Shown here: one piece after another, positions 36,398 to 47,520 of the stretch
Numbering within the stretch: position 1 is the stretch's first letter
Layout of the letters: every line of letters begins with the position of its first letter
NCBI GenBank assembly: GCA_028671895.1
Contig: CM053796.1
Location: 25,604,860-25,668,859 of the forward strand
DNA from: Oenanthe sinensis
Taxonomy: Eukaryota; Streptophyta; Magnoliopsida; Apiales; Apiaceae
Direction: 5' to 3'
Length of the DNA stretch: 64,000 bases
Notes under the pieces: generated by a model
The model's input: only the letters and a program-made list of their open reading frames with translations
The model's database searches: none
What the model was told of the DNA's origin: nothing
Translations under genes and position numbers: made by a program

Positions 36398-36402
36398 CCC
36401 TA
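36398..36402. other. Target-site duplication of element A, right copy
   Basis: CCCTA, identical to 21615-21619. Confidence 0.96.
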
Positions 36403-37088
36403 GAAATGAAAGCAGCTCGATTGATTGTCCAAAGTGATTTATGTTGGTAGTATATCAAGTGAATAGGGGGTACCAGGTGAGAGGTCCCAGGACAGAGATG
36501 TATCTTGAGTGTGTCAAGCGCTTGATAAAGAAATTCATAGAGGTTCTCATAGAGCAGGTGCCCAGAGATCAAAAGTTCAAGGCGAATGCCTTGGCCAATT
36601 TGGGATCTCAAAAATATGTTACAATGTTAGGAGTCATCCCTCTAGAAATTCAGGAGAAGCCAAGTGTCCCAGAGGTAGAGGTTATAGCAATTGATGAAGA
36701 AATTCAAGAGAAACTCACATGGAAAACCCTATTTGGGAATTCATAAAGGAAGGAAAACTTCATAAAGACAAAGGGAAAGCCAGAAGGCTTCGCTACAAGG
36801 CAGCCATGTATGTGGAGTATGACGGGGTCTTATATAGAAGAGGATTCAATCAACATTTGCTCAAATGTATAGACGGAGATGAATGCACCTACATCATGAG
36901 GGAAGTGCATGAAGGCATTATGGCAAACACTCGGGGGTAATTCTCTAGCCATGAAAATCCTTAGACAAGGATATTATTGGCCTACTATGAAAAAGGATGC
37001 CTAAGAATTTGCTAGGGCATGCGACAAATCCCAGAGATGTGCAAACTACATCACTAGCCTGATAGCTTCTCTCACTTCTATGACAAGC
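36403..37088 (+). pseudogene. Element G pol: rest of second RNase H and integrase zinc finger
   Basis: This continues the gypsy pol after element A. MKAARLIVQSD and the NALANLGSQ segment finish the second RNase H (36403-36620). YDGVLYRRGF, MREVHEG and YYWPTMKKDA belong to the integrase N-terminal HHCC finger (36800-37050). The second His is lost (NTRG where NHSG is usual) and one Cys is Ser (CDKSQRC). Stops and shifts are frequent. B enters just before the integrase core, so the catalytic part of G is beyond the window. Confidence 0.85.
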
Positions 37089-38319
37089 TGAAAGGCATAG
37101 GTGTACTAACTTGTAACACTTAATTATTATGTAACTCAACTAGAGAAAAGATAAAACAACAGCAAAACAAGAGAAACTGAAGAAGCACATGGAATCAATC
37201 AACTGAAGAAATGGTAATGATACTTGGTAACTACAAGTAACCAATTTGGTTAATCAAGGATGCAAAAGTAAGAAGAAGTTCAATCTGAGTATTGCTCATG
37301 CCCTAACTTATCTAATGGAGAATCAAATTAATGTCAAAGAAGTATCAAGAAGACCAAAGTGATTTCATGTATTGTATATCAACATCTGGATAATGTAAAG
37401 GTTAATCAACAAATGAGAACTGACATTCAGAAGCAAGAACCCCTACAAGACTAGTCACTTATGAACCAGACCATTGCATCAAGTGTCAGGACATTGGAGG
37501 CAAGTTCATGTCAGTAATAGAAGATCTCATTTGAATTGAGTGAGGAAAAGAAATTGAAGAAGCTAGGGAAACTTGCTCATAAAGGTTAATTCTCAATTAG
37601 TCACTAAAGAAGGTCAACATTGGATGTGTGCATATTTGCCAAGGCAAATGTCGATCCACAGCAGATCGAGATGCGGGTCGAGATTTATAAGTGAAGTAAA
37701 ACATTGCAAAGGCAAATCTCGATCCACGATAGATCGAGATCGAGATTCTCCCAGATCGAGATCGAGATCTTCATAGATCGAGATCGAGATTCTCCCAGAT
37801 CGAGATCGAGATTTTCACAGATCGAGATCGAGATGGGTCCAGGCGAAGATCGAGATGCGGGTAGATATGTAACATTTAATGTTCAAGGGACAAGTGGCTT
37901 ATTGTGAACGATTGATCTAGAGTTGTTGGGAAAGTACTTTTTGTTGTCAAAATCCTGATTGGGCCACGTACACAAAAAGGACAAGATCAAGACTACATGA
38001 CATTATAAAAGCAGCACTTTGTTTTTATTAGTTAAGTGACTTGTATCTCTGTAATTCAACGATAATTTTTAAAGAGAGAGCATTTACTGTAAAACAAAAA
38101 GTGAGAGAGAGGATCAGTTGAATCTAGCTTTAATTGCTGTATTTATTGTTCAACTGATCATGATGCTTTTATGAATGTTGTAGCAAATTCATCAATGAAT
38201 ATAATGATATATTCTTGAAATTCTGTGTCATCATTTATTACCTGCATATTGTTTATTCTCTCATTAATTTTAAACAGTTGTATTCACCCCCCCCCCTCTA
38301 CAACACTTTGGACCTAACA
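37089..38319 (+). repeat. 5' LTR of element B
   Basis: 1,231 bp, TGAAAGG to CCTAACA, inserted in G integrase. The GATCGAGAT array is at 37650-37868 with about 22-bp units ending TCTCCC, CTTCAT or TTTCAC. A TATA box (TATAAAAG) is at 38004-38011. Confidence 0.95.
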
Positions 38320-38817
38320 ATTAGTATCAGAGCTTCTGTTAAACACATCTAACAGAGATCCTATTGTGTTGTATGAGTTGGTTCTTGAAAATCCCAGATC
38401 CATTTTTTTTCTTGAAGTTTGTGCCGAAAGTTTTTGTTTGTTTCTTCTTGAAAGGTTCATAGATCTAAAAGGTTCTAAGTAATGGTGTAAGGAATATTTG
38501 TACAAAATTCCAAAATATTGTACTTTAGAGCTTTGTGGATTTTCCTGTGGTCAAAACTGGAATCAACTGATTGACTAAACAAAAAGGACATTTTCGAACT
38601 TCTGTCAACTAGAAAGTGGACAACTTTTTGTTTGGACTTGAAAAATTGTGGACCCTACTACTGTTCCTGTGATTAGAACTAACTTGCTTGAATCTTAAGT
38701 GCAAAATCCGTTGGATATTAAGTGTTGGATATTTAAAGTGAGATAATTAACTTTTCAAGTAAATACAATTTATTGTAATTTGAAAAGTGTATTATCTTAA
38801 TTTTAAACTTTATTAAA
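38320..38817 (+). other. B leader with mutated PBS
   Basis: The PBS at 38322-38333 reads TAGTATCAGAGC, one base (G to A) from the tRNA-Met match, probably a mutation after insertion. The rest is untranslated leader matching A, with a deletion near 38550. No gene. Confidence 0.85.
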
Positions 38818-40692
38818 ATGGCCGCCGCACACAGATTTAAGATACATCCGTTTGATGCACAACATTATGACGAATGGACTGGAAGGATGAGAGCTTACCT
38901 TGAATCAATAAACAAGGTATACTTGAGAATATTGGAAAACGGTCCATACATACCCATGAAAATTGAGCCAGAGCGAATGGAAGGAGGGATACTAATACCA
39001 TCCTGGTCTGTTCCTAAAGAGGAAATGGAGTTTTCAGACGCAGATAAAGAATTGGTTGGTATGGATGCGTCGTTACGCAACGTCATAATTGAATCCCTAA
39101 ACTCAGAGTACTATGTTCAGATAAAGGGATTAAAAACAGCTAAAGCCATGTGGGATAAACTGGCTGTGGTGATGGAGGGGACCGAGGAAGTTAGAGATAA
39201 TCACAAACGCATTCTGATATCTGAATATGAATCGTTCAGATGCGAACGAGGAGAAAGCGTAGCGGATGTTTACAAACGTTACAGTAAATTGCTTATCGAG
39301 CTGAGTATAAGAGATAAAGTCTATCTACTAGCAGATTCAAATATCAAGTTTCTATTGAATTTGCCTAAACATCTGGAACACAGGATCACTGCCATTCGAG
39401 AGTCAAGAGACTTGAAAAATACTTCTCTTGAAAAGCTGTATGGTGTTTTGAAGACCTACGAGCTGGAGTAGAAACAAAATGACAGAAGAAGATCCTACAA
39501 TAGTGGAGAAAACAAAGCGGTAAGTGAGTCTGGACTTGTAGCTGAAGAGTCTGCTGTAAAGGCACTTGCAGCTGTCTCATTGAAAACTGCTAATCCTGAA
39601 AGGGTGGTATTAGACATTGAAGATCCATCCGAAGAAAGTGAGGATGAATACTATACCATTGAAGAGCTGGACAAATTAGAAGACAAGTCATATGCTTGTA
39701 TTGCTCGAGAATTTGCTCATATCAGCTTCAGGAAGCAAAGAAGTGGTAAAGGACGATTTGGTAGTTCTTTCAGCCGAAGAGGCAGCAGAAGCAGTAGTGT
39801 AAGTGGTCGTGGAAGTTACAGTGGTCGAGGTAGCACATCTGGTAGTAGCTACAGACCTAACCTGGTAGACAAGAACAAGTTTAGATGCTACAACTGCAAT
39901 GAATTGGGGCACTTCGCAACAGAGTGCAAGAAGCCCAAGTACGTTCATCCCAAGGAATCCTATGCTGATCTGAAAAAGAAATATGATGCCTTGGTTAGCA
40001 AGCAATAGAGGGGAAGTCGGGCGTATGTTGTGACTGAAGGGAAGGGTTGGGACGAGTCTGATGAAGATGAAGATTAGGAGCTATGCAACTTCGCTTTAAT
40101 GGCAAAATCTTCAGAACAATCAGAGGTACCAATTCTAACCGTAAATGAAATGTCTATTCCTGAGTACCAAAATGAATTAGCTGCCATGACTAAAGATATG
40201 TACAATCTCCAACTAAATCTAATTGCTGTTAATGAGGAAAATGCTAAACTCTCCCTTAAGAATAGACTTCTCGAGGCCAGGGTAGAGGAATTAGAATCAG
40301 GAGAAAGTAAAGAAAGGCAGTTAATGAATCAGGTAGACGTTTTAGAACACAAGCTTAAGATTAGGGAAGACCTTAACGAAGAACTTAAAAATGAATTAGC
40401 TGAGCTTAAAATAACATGTCAATCTTTTGAAGAAGCCGCTAATAAAGTTTTCGTAGAAAGGGTCATGTACATGAAACTGGCAGGCAAGAGTAAAAATGAA
40501 AAAGTAAACATAGGACTTGACTACACACAGAAAAAGAAAAATAGGGCTGCTGAGTTGTTAGAGCCAGTGTTAGTCAAAGATAATGTGCCTGAGGTTTTAA
40601 TGGATGTTAGAAAACCTATCTTTCAGCAGTTTGAGCCCAGGACCATAGATCCTGTTGTTACTAAAATTGAACAAGAAATTAAAATTGAAAGA
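38818..40692 (+). pseudogene. gag: Element B gag, first part, three stops, cut by element C
   Basis: Starts MAAAHRFKIHPFDAQ at 38818 and has the same layout as A gag: N-domain, Arg/Ser/Gly-rich part, zinc knuckle CYNCNELGHFATEC from 39886, and coiled coil at about 40150-40480. Stops are at 39469, 40006 and 40075; all three are TAG, and the last two are CAG in A. After codon 625 element C interrupts, and the frame resumes exactly at 53469-53474. Removing C and one AAAGA copy restores the reading across the junction. Confidence 0.93.
40688..40692. other. Target-site duplication of element C, left copy
   Basis: AAAGA, repeated at 53469-53473 directly after the C 3' LTR. Confidence 0.96.
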
Positions 40693-42652
40693 TGTTGGAG
40701 ATTACGAAGCTGTATGTATAGTAATCGTGATAACTCAACACTAGAACATGACAAGTAAATAATACTACGTCTATACAGAAATCAGCAAGACATGAAGACA
40801 AGGCAGATACAGCGAATCAAGACATTAAAAGAAGTTTTAGAGTCTACTACAGGTCACTGAAAGAAGTTCATTTATATGTTCATGCCTCAGTGAAGAACAA
40901 TGTTCAAAGACTTTCAGGGTTTCAGATAAGTTGAAGATTCAGTATTGTGGTGCCACTAAAAGATTTCAGTGTAGTAGCATTGATTGAAGACAGACAGTGT
41001 TCGAAGCATAGGAATCCAGAAGGGTAAAGACAAAGGTTAAAGAAGACAACTGCAGTCTTGAATTGGATTGTAGTAATGAAGACATTGTCGAAGTACCAGA
41101 AAAGATTCCAGTGAAATTACAGTGTCTATCAACAGTCAGTGTTTTGAAGCAATGCAACAGTCCAAGGTTAATCAGCTGAAACATAACAGAGGTCAAGGGA
41201 ATTCAATTCAGTGTTAGTCGTTTGTGAACCAGACCAGTGCACTAAGCGTCAGCACAACAAGAAGAGAATTACCTTGATTAATCAGTAGAAAATCAGTTGA
41301 TCAAGCCAAGCCAGAAGAGTGAAACCAAGTGGTAATTACTTGAAGAATTCAAGAAATATGCTAAGGTAAGTATTACTACATTTGGTGGCATTAATACTCT
41401 TGAGGCAATGAGAGTGTAGGCGCAACTAATAAAACCAAGGCGCAAGGAAATGCTGGACTTAGAATCTAAGTAGTGAGTGGCGCCTATACAGGGGAACAGG
41501 TGTATAGGCGCAACATATCTACAACCAGGCGCAAGAAAAGCTAAGGCAAAGTGCAAGTGGCGCCTATACAGGGAAACCACTGTATAGGCGCAACAAACAT
41601 CTATTGGCGCAATGTAAAAGTATTCTAATGCACAAGTGGCGCCTCCACAGGGCATTGAGAGTAGAGGCGTAACATAGCTTTGACAGAGGCGCAACAATCA
41701 TCAAGGCGAAACAGCTAATGTTCTAAGGCATTAGTGGCGCCTATACAGGGAAGCCACTGTATAGGCGCAACTAACAAAGCTATACAGGTGCAAGGAATGT
41801 TTGCAATATAATCTAAGTGACTTGTGGCGCCTGCACTGTGAACTCAGTGTGCAGGCGCAACAAAACACCATGTGCAACAAAAACTAAGGCAACTTCCTAG
41901 TGTTGAACATTAAGTGGCGCTTTCCCTCTGTCACCACAGTAGAGGCGCAACAAAGGCATATTGGCGCAACAAGCAACTAAGTGGCGCCTATACACCATAA
42001 CCACTCTACAAGCGCAACTTGGGACTTAAGCAATTGTGAAGCAAATCAATTCTATTGATTTGAAAAGTCTACACTATATTAAATAAAATGAATTATTCAT
42101 TTTGTTTAATATGGTTGGTGGAGACACAGCCAACTACAGAGAGAGGCAGTGAGATATTTCGAAGCCGGAGAAGAAGAAGTCACCATGATAATTCTATACC
42201 TTCTTCTCATGGGTTTTACAATCTAGCCGGTCAAACATGTCACAAATACTTAGGGCTATTGTAAAACACTCACTGTTAGCTTGATTCCAGTTACTACTAA
42301 ATACTGTCAAACATTGTAATAGGGATCTAGCTTTATCTCTCTAGAAGCAAAGAACGAATCAGTTCTTTGGAAGCCAGTTATTAATTTAACTGGGTGTAGC
42401 AAAACCTCAGGGATTAATACGAAAGTACTATTCCCCGAAATCTGTCTCGCATTTAATTACTTGCTAATTTTCTAGATCATTATTGTTTAAATCCTAAACA
42501 CAGAAAATTAGTAAGCCAGCCTCCTAAACACTCCTAAACACGAACCACTGACCGAACTCTAAATCACATATCCGCAAAAGATTCGAAAGAAATTTTTGAT
42601 TTAGTGAGTATCGTATTCAACCCCCCTTCTACGATACTTTCGGGACCTAACA
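40693..42652 (+). repeat. 5' LTR of element C
   Basis: TGTTGGAGATTACG to CGGGACCTAACA. It contains the GCGCC hairpin array (41385-42022) and an AT-rich TATATTAAATAAAA block at about 42075 that may hold the promoter. The 134-aa antisense frame through the array is a by-product repeated exactly in the other LTR. Confidence 0.96.
41385..42022 (+). repeat. Hairpin array in C 5' LTR
   Basis: A series of inverted repeats, each opening AGTGGCGCC and closing GGCGCAAC. Perfect 11-12 bp arms: GCGCCTATACA 41480-41490 with 41501-41511; GCGCCTATACAG 41560-41571 with 41580-41591, and again 41737-41748 with 41757-41768. GCGCCTGCAC 41827-41836 pairs with 41849-41858 using different bases. Weaker members lie at about 41385-41425, 41639-41670, 41917-41948 and 41984-42016. 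Between them lie single GGCGCAA half-motifs. Confidence 0.93.
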
Positions 42653-43420
42653 ATTGGTATCAGAGCTCGCTGATTGATATACAAATCAAGATCCGCAGTT
42701 CAGTAAAGCTCACCGTGCCGAAGCTGTGTGGACTTAGAATGGAGGCCGTATTAAATAAATTTAATTTTTAAAACTTTTTAAAATAAAATTTATTTTATAA
42801 ACTTTTATAAAATTTATTTTGTAAACTTTTATTAGTTTATGCTATAAATTTTAACTAGTTTATTTTATAAATTTTAGATAAATTTTTTTTATAAACTTTT
42901 ATAAAATTTGTTTAACAAACTTTTATTAGTTGATATTATAAATTTTAATTAGTTCACTTTATAAATTTTAAAATAGAATTTATTTGATAAACTTTCATAA
43001 AATTTATTTTATAAACTTTTATTAGTTTATGATATAAATTTTAATTAGTTTATCTCATAAATTTTAAATAAAATTTATTTTGTAAATTCTTATAAAATTT
43101 ATCTTATAAACTTTTATTAGTTTGGTTTATAAATTTTAATTAGTTTATCTCATGAATTTTAAATAAAATTTATTTTGTAAACTCTTATAAAATTTATCTT
43201 ATAAACTTTTATTAGTTTGGTTTATAAATTTTAAATTAGTTTATTTCATAAATTTTAGATAAAATTTATTTTGTGAACTCTTATGAAATTTATTTTATAA
43301 ACTTTTAATAAGTTAATGTTATAAATTTTAATTAGTTTATTTTATAAATTTTAATTATTAAAGTTTATCTTTTACATTTATTAAAACATTATACGGCTCA
43401 TCTCTCCAAGGAAGCAGCTA
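42653..43420 (+). other. C leader: PBS and about 95-bp AT-rich tandem repeat
   Basis: The PBS TGGTATCAGAGC is at 42655-42666. From about 42775 to 43370 an approximately 95-bp unit repeats about six times, built of AAAATTTATTTT, ATAAACTTTTATTAG and ATAAATTTTAATTAG phrases. Starts are visible near 42780, 42874, 42969, 43068, 43161 and 43257. No gene. Confidence 0.82.
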
Positions 43421-44363
43421 GACGCGGTTATTAATTTGAAGGTGCTCAAGGAGTTAGTAGATGAAGATTTTTCTGGGTATTTGAAGACAACAAAGATTGG
43501 CTGAAGATCTGGTTAATTTGAGTTGATGGTTTTAGATGAAAAATCTTGGAGGTTTAAAGTTGTGAAGGAGATCAGACTGGACTACCTGACATCTCTGTGC
43601 AAGCGTTGAAGTTTTCTTTACAGGGAGATTACAGGAAGTTCGTGCTAACACTGCAGATCATCTGGTAAACAGGGTTACAGCCATAGGGAATCTAAGGATA
43701 CAACCACATTATCTTTAGATGAACTATTTGTGTGCTGAAGGCCTATGAACTAGAACAAGAGCTGAAGCAGTTAATATTTGGTAAAGCAGGTTGTTAGCAT
43801 ATCCACTGTATTTGTGACCCAAGAACCAAGTTGATTGAAGTCAAGGTTGAGAACCTCTGAACAGAAGTGAATTGATCCTAGAAGCTGAATTGAAGATGTT
43901 AAAGCTCAAGGGAGTGGTCAAGGTGTTATATGTAAATTTGGCACTTTGGAATAACCTGAGAACTAGACGACCAGTCAAGCCGGCAGGATAACTGGAAGTT
44001 CAGTGACGTCAGATTCAGATGGAATCCCAATTTTACATCTAAGGTCTTTACCTATAGATTCCATTAAGGATATTTTCAAGATCAGTTCAAGAGGTGGTTG
44101 CAAGATAGGAATGGTTTTAATTTGGCAGACAAGGTTTGGGTTTGCTACACAAAATGAAGAAGCCTGTACAAGCAAAAGATGATAGAGACTATTTTGGGTT
44201 GAAGCAGGAATCTCAAGCATTAGTGAGGATGCAGCAAGTGAAAACATTTGTTGATGAAGTTAAATGCAAGGTTGTTTCTATCAGTGAAAGTGATGAACGG
44301 GAACCAAATGGATATCTGGCATCAATGACCAACACTGGAGATGAATCACTAAGCACTTCATAG
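43421..44363 (+). pseudogene. C gag remnant
   Basis: Fragments such as the stretch translating to HLVNRVTAI and VLKAYELEQEL (about 43655-43770) match the gag N-domain end of A and B (HRITAIRES, VLKTYELEQE). Later parts up to 44363 match the equivalent D segment at 9165-9320. There is no continuous frame. Confidence 0.6.
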
Positions 44364-45185
44364 GTACACTTTCTAACTAGTATACGTTTATCTAATTCAG
44401 AACTGCATGATTATTAGGTTTTGAAATGCATTATATTCATGACAGCATGTTAGCATCTTAGGACTTAAATGCTTAATTGGTTGCTAAGAATAAGATTGCA
44501 TGCTAGGATTCATGAGTTTAATTAGTACATTTCATACTTGATTTTATTTGCAGTAAAATGAATATCTAGAATTAGATAGGGTGTTCTAGACGGTTAGGTG
44601 TATCCCCAAACATTTGCTGGAACTTGATTTAAATCTTCTGTGATTTAATACCTCTGCTAATGTTGTGAAAATTGCTAAATAGACAAACAGGTCATAGATC
44701 AGATATTTTATATTTGTTCTTATCGTGATAAATGACTTGATAAGTGTATGTGGAATTTGATATTGCTCATAATGTCTTATTCAAATATTCTGCATATTCT
44801 TGAAATTGTTTATGTGCTTATTTTCATATGATTTGCTCCTACTCACATGGTTGCACTTAAATGTCATATCATTTCATGTATTGCTTGATTAAGGAATAAA
44901 AAATGGTAGAATTACCTAAGTAGTCAGTAAAATTGTAGATACGAAGCTAAATCTAAAACTGACTTAGGTAATTAGAGATAGTTAAAAATGTCAGACAACG
45001 ACAGAATGGATTAGACTGAATTAGTAATTAAATTGTTAATTCTTCTATCCATGTGCTTTTAGAAGATTAAGTACTTACTTTTCTAATATGCATATTGGAG
45101 TTGTTGTTACCACTGATAATATCTCTAACCCATCTGGACTCAATTGAAATTGAGTACCAAGAAGCTTAATCATTTGTGATTGCAG
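44364..45185 (+). other. C intron-like segment
   Basis: Begins AG|GTACACTTTCTAACTAG at 44364 and ends CATTTGTGATTGCAG|AG at 45185 (822 bp, AT-rich). The corresponding D segment (9161-8385, minus) has closely similar ends (CAG|GTATACACTTT and CATTTGTGAATGCAG|AG). It contains no coding resemblance, unlike the sequence on both sides. Confidence 0.45.
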
Positions 45186-47520
45186 AGTAGGTAATAAAAG
45201 TTAAAAGTTATGTGACTTCGTGACATTTACTGTTCGAGGCATATGATGAAGATTAAAGCTCTACTGTCACAATTGATTGAGAAGGCCTCCCCGATGGTAA
45301 CCTTTGGAGATGACAGCAAAGGATGTACAAGGGATATGGCTATCATGTTTTAAGAACTGTCATCATTGGAAGCATCTTTCTTGTGGAAGGAGTTAAGCAC
45401 TTTTTAAAGGGAATTAGGGAATTCTTCGTCAAGGGTTTTCTGGAGAAGTGTTTGATCTCAAGCAAGAAGGTTGGAAGCTCGCTCAACTGAGAGTGAGAAA
45501 GTTTGTTCGTAGCTGACATGGAATTTGGATGCAAAGGTGAAGTCAACTTTTTAGTAAAGCTTCATCAATGAAGAGTTAGCTATGGCAAAAGAAGCTCTTA
45601 CACTTGTCAGTCTACAAGGCAATGGATTCTTTGTTAAAAGATGAAATTGGTGAGAGGACTGCTTCATTTGGAATTCTATTCAGAAGGACATTTTGAAGTG
45701 TGTCACATAGGGAAGTCAATGAAAACATCACACTGAAGGAAAGTCATATGCTTAGTGGTGATTGAAATTGATAACCCTAATAATAAATTAGTGATGTTCG
45801 TGCATTCAACAGACAAAATGTCACAAATGGTGATTGATCAAATAAGGAAGATCAAGTTGGAAGCAAAGTAAGCTGTGAGAACTTTGAAGTCAGATAATGG
45901 AACTGCATTTCGCGAGTGAAGTTCTAAATGAAGTCTGTACTGAAAAAGGGATTTTGAAGCTGAAGCAATTAACACAGCATGCTGCTTTATTCAACAAGAT
46001 CGTGAAAAGACATCATTTGAGTTAATGGCCAACCAGAAGCAAACACTGAAGCTCTTTCGTGTGTTTGGAGGGAGTTGATCTTTAATGAAGATTTATTTGA
46101 GTAACTTGACAAGAAGTTAGGGCTCATGGAACAATTCTCCTCGGCTACTCAGAAGTGATTAAAAGTCTGAATGTAATGAATATCTACACCAAGCTCCCAA
46201 GCATTCAAGTGAACGACTATTCTGAATCTTTGACAAATTCAGATACTGATGTAGAAGCTGAGGTTGCAGAAGGAATTAATGTTTAGCAGCAACTCAGGGG
46301 AGCAAATAGAAGAAGGATCTACTAGTCATACTCAACAATGAAAATCAAAGGATTTCATCAAGAACATTTCTGCCAAGACAAAAGGTCTGAAGTCAAATTC
46401 AATCCTGGAGTCTCGTTCTTAGTAATCCGGATTCGTGTGTAGAGGCTAGAAGTGCTATGCAAAGTAAAGAACAACTGTTAACAACTAACAATTGATATCT
46501 AGAGAAGCACTGATTGATCCAGATTGGGTGATTGCAATGCAAGATGATCTCAATCAGTTCGAAGGCAGAAAACAACTGAAGCTGGAACCCAGACCACAGA
46601 TTACTAAAGTCGAAGCTGAAATTGGTACATTAGGGGTTCACAGAAACTGGATGACTATTGGCATTGTTATGAGGGACAAAGCCAAACTGGTTGCTACAGG
46701 TTACTTTAAAGTAGAAGGTATCGACGATGATGGAAACAGAATCTTCGGGACTTTCTAGATCAAGCAGTAAGCACCAGTGACGAGACTTGATCCTTTGGGA
46801 CTCATCAATGGGGACCTAACAATTTTCAGGGACCCAACGATTAGGACAAAACAATTGGTATCCCTAGCACATGTGGAGCATTCAAGCATGAAGATCTAAC
46901 AGATGAATGTGAACAAGTGCACTCCTGAATGGTGAGCTAGAAGATGAAGGTGCAGATCCATTCATTCTCTTCGCAAGCTTTTCTATGACGGAGGTAAAGG
47001 ATTCAAGCAAAACGTCAAGGACATGGTATGACTCTCTAACTGCTAATTACTTAAAAATGATTTTACATTAGAGTTGTTATACATATCTCTCTAGAAATGC
47101 TAAGCACACACAATGACATATATATGTGCAAGTATACCTTAATTCTCGATATGCCTATGTGCAAGTTTCCAAGTGGATACTAGAGAATCTTATCTTATAG
47201 CTAAGTTATGAATTGATAGATATCTTAGGGGATTACCAATTCTTGGAATCTGGGACCCTTAAGATAATAGGTTTAACCTAATTGGCTATATAGATATAGA
47301 TAATGCAGGTTGTACGAAAGACAGGGAAGTCATTCCTAGAAGCTGTCAATTTCCAGCAACTCTGTTGAACTCTTCACACCACTAGAGGAACAAGCGCATG
47401 GAAACCAGGTATCATTTCTTTTGAGGTGTTCTTAGTCGAATAACTTACAGATATTTGCTAAATAACTTGATGAATTTATTTTATCTAAGTTGGTTAGTAA
47501 ACTTGGGATATTATTAATAT
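45186..47520 (+). pseudogene. C pol remnant: PR, IN, RT, RNase H pieces in order
   Basis: Recognisable pieces by translation: protease VTFGDDSKG at about 45296; GAG-pre-integrase and zinc finger area 45575-45720; integrase VIEIDNPN and RTLKSDNGTAF at about 45760-45915; linker to about 46270; RT start LIDPDWVIAMQDDLNQFEG at 46497-46560 and DKAKLVATGY near 46675; RNase H GIWDP and LIGYIDIDNAGC near 47250-47310; and the end TDIFAK...LSKLVSKLG at 47450-47510. Whole motifs including the RT YVDD are absent, so pol was deleted as well as mutated. LTR-end fragments are embedded at 46811-46864. Confidence 0.78.

Noticed and set aside
41293..41697. A 134-aa antisense frame, repeated identically at 52109-52513
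   Set aside because: It runs through the hairpin array of the C LTRs; the duplication is just the two LTRs and the protein has no family features.
41385..42022. Regularly spaced palindromic repeats resembling a CRISPR array
   Set aside because: The repeats differ in sequence and spacing, lie in both LTRs of a plant retrotransposon, and no cas-like gene exists in the window.
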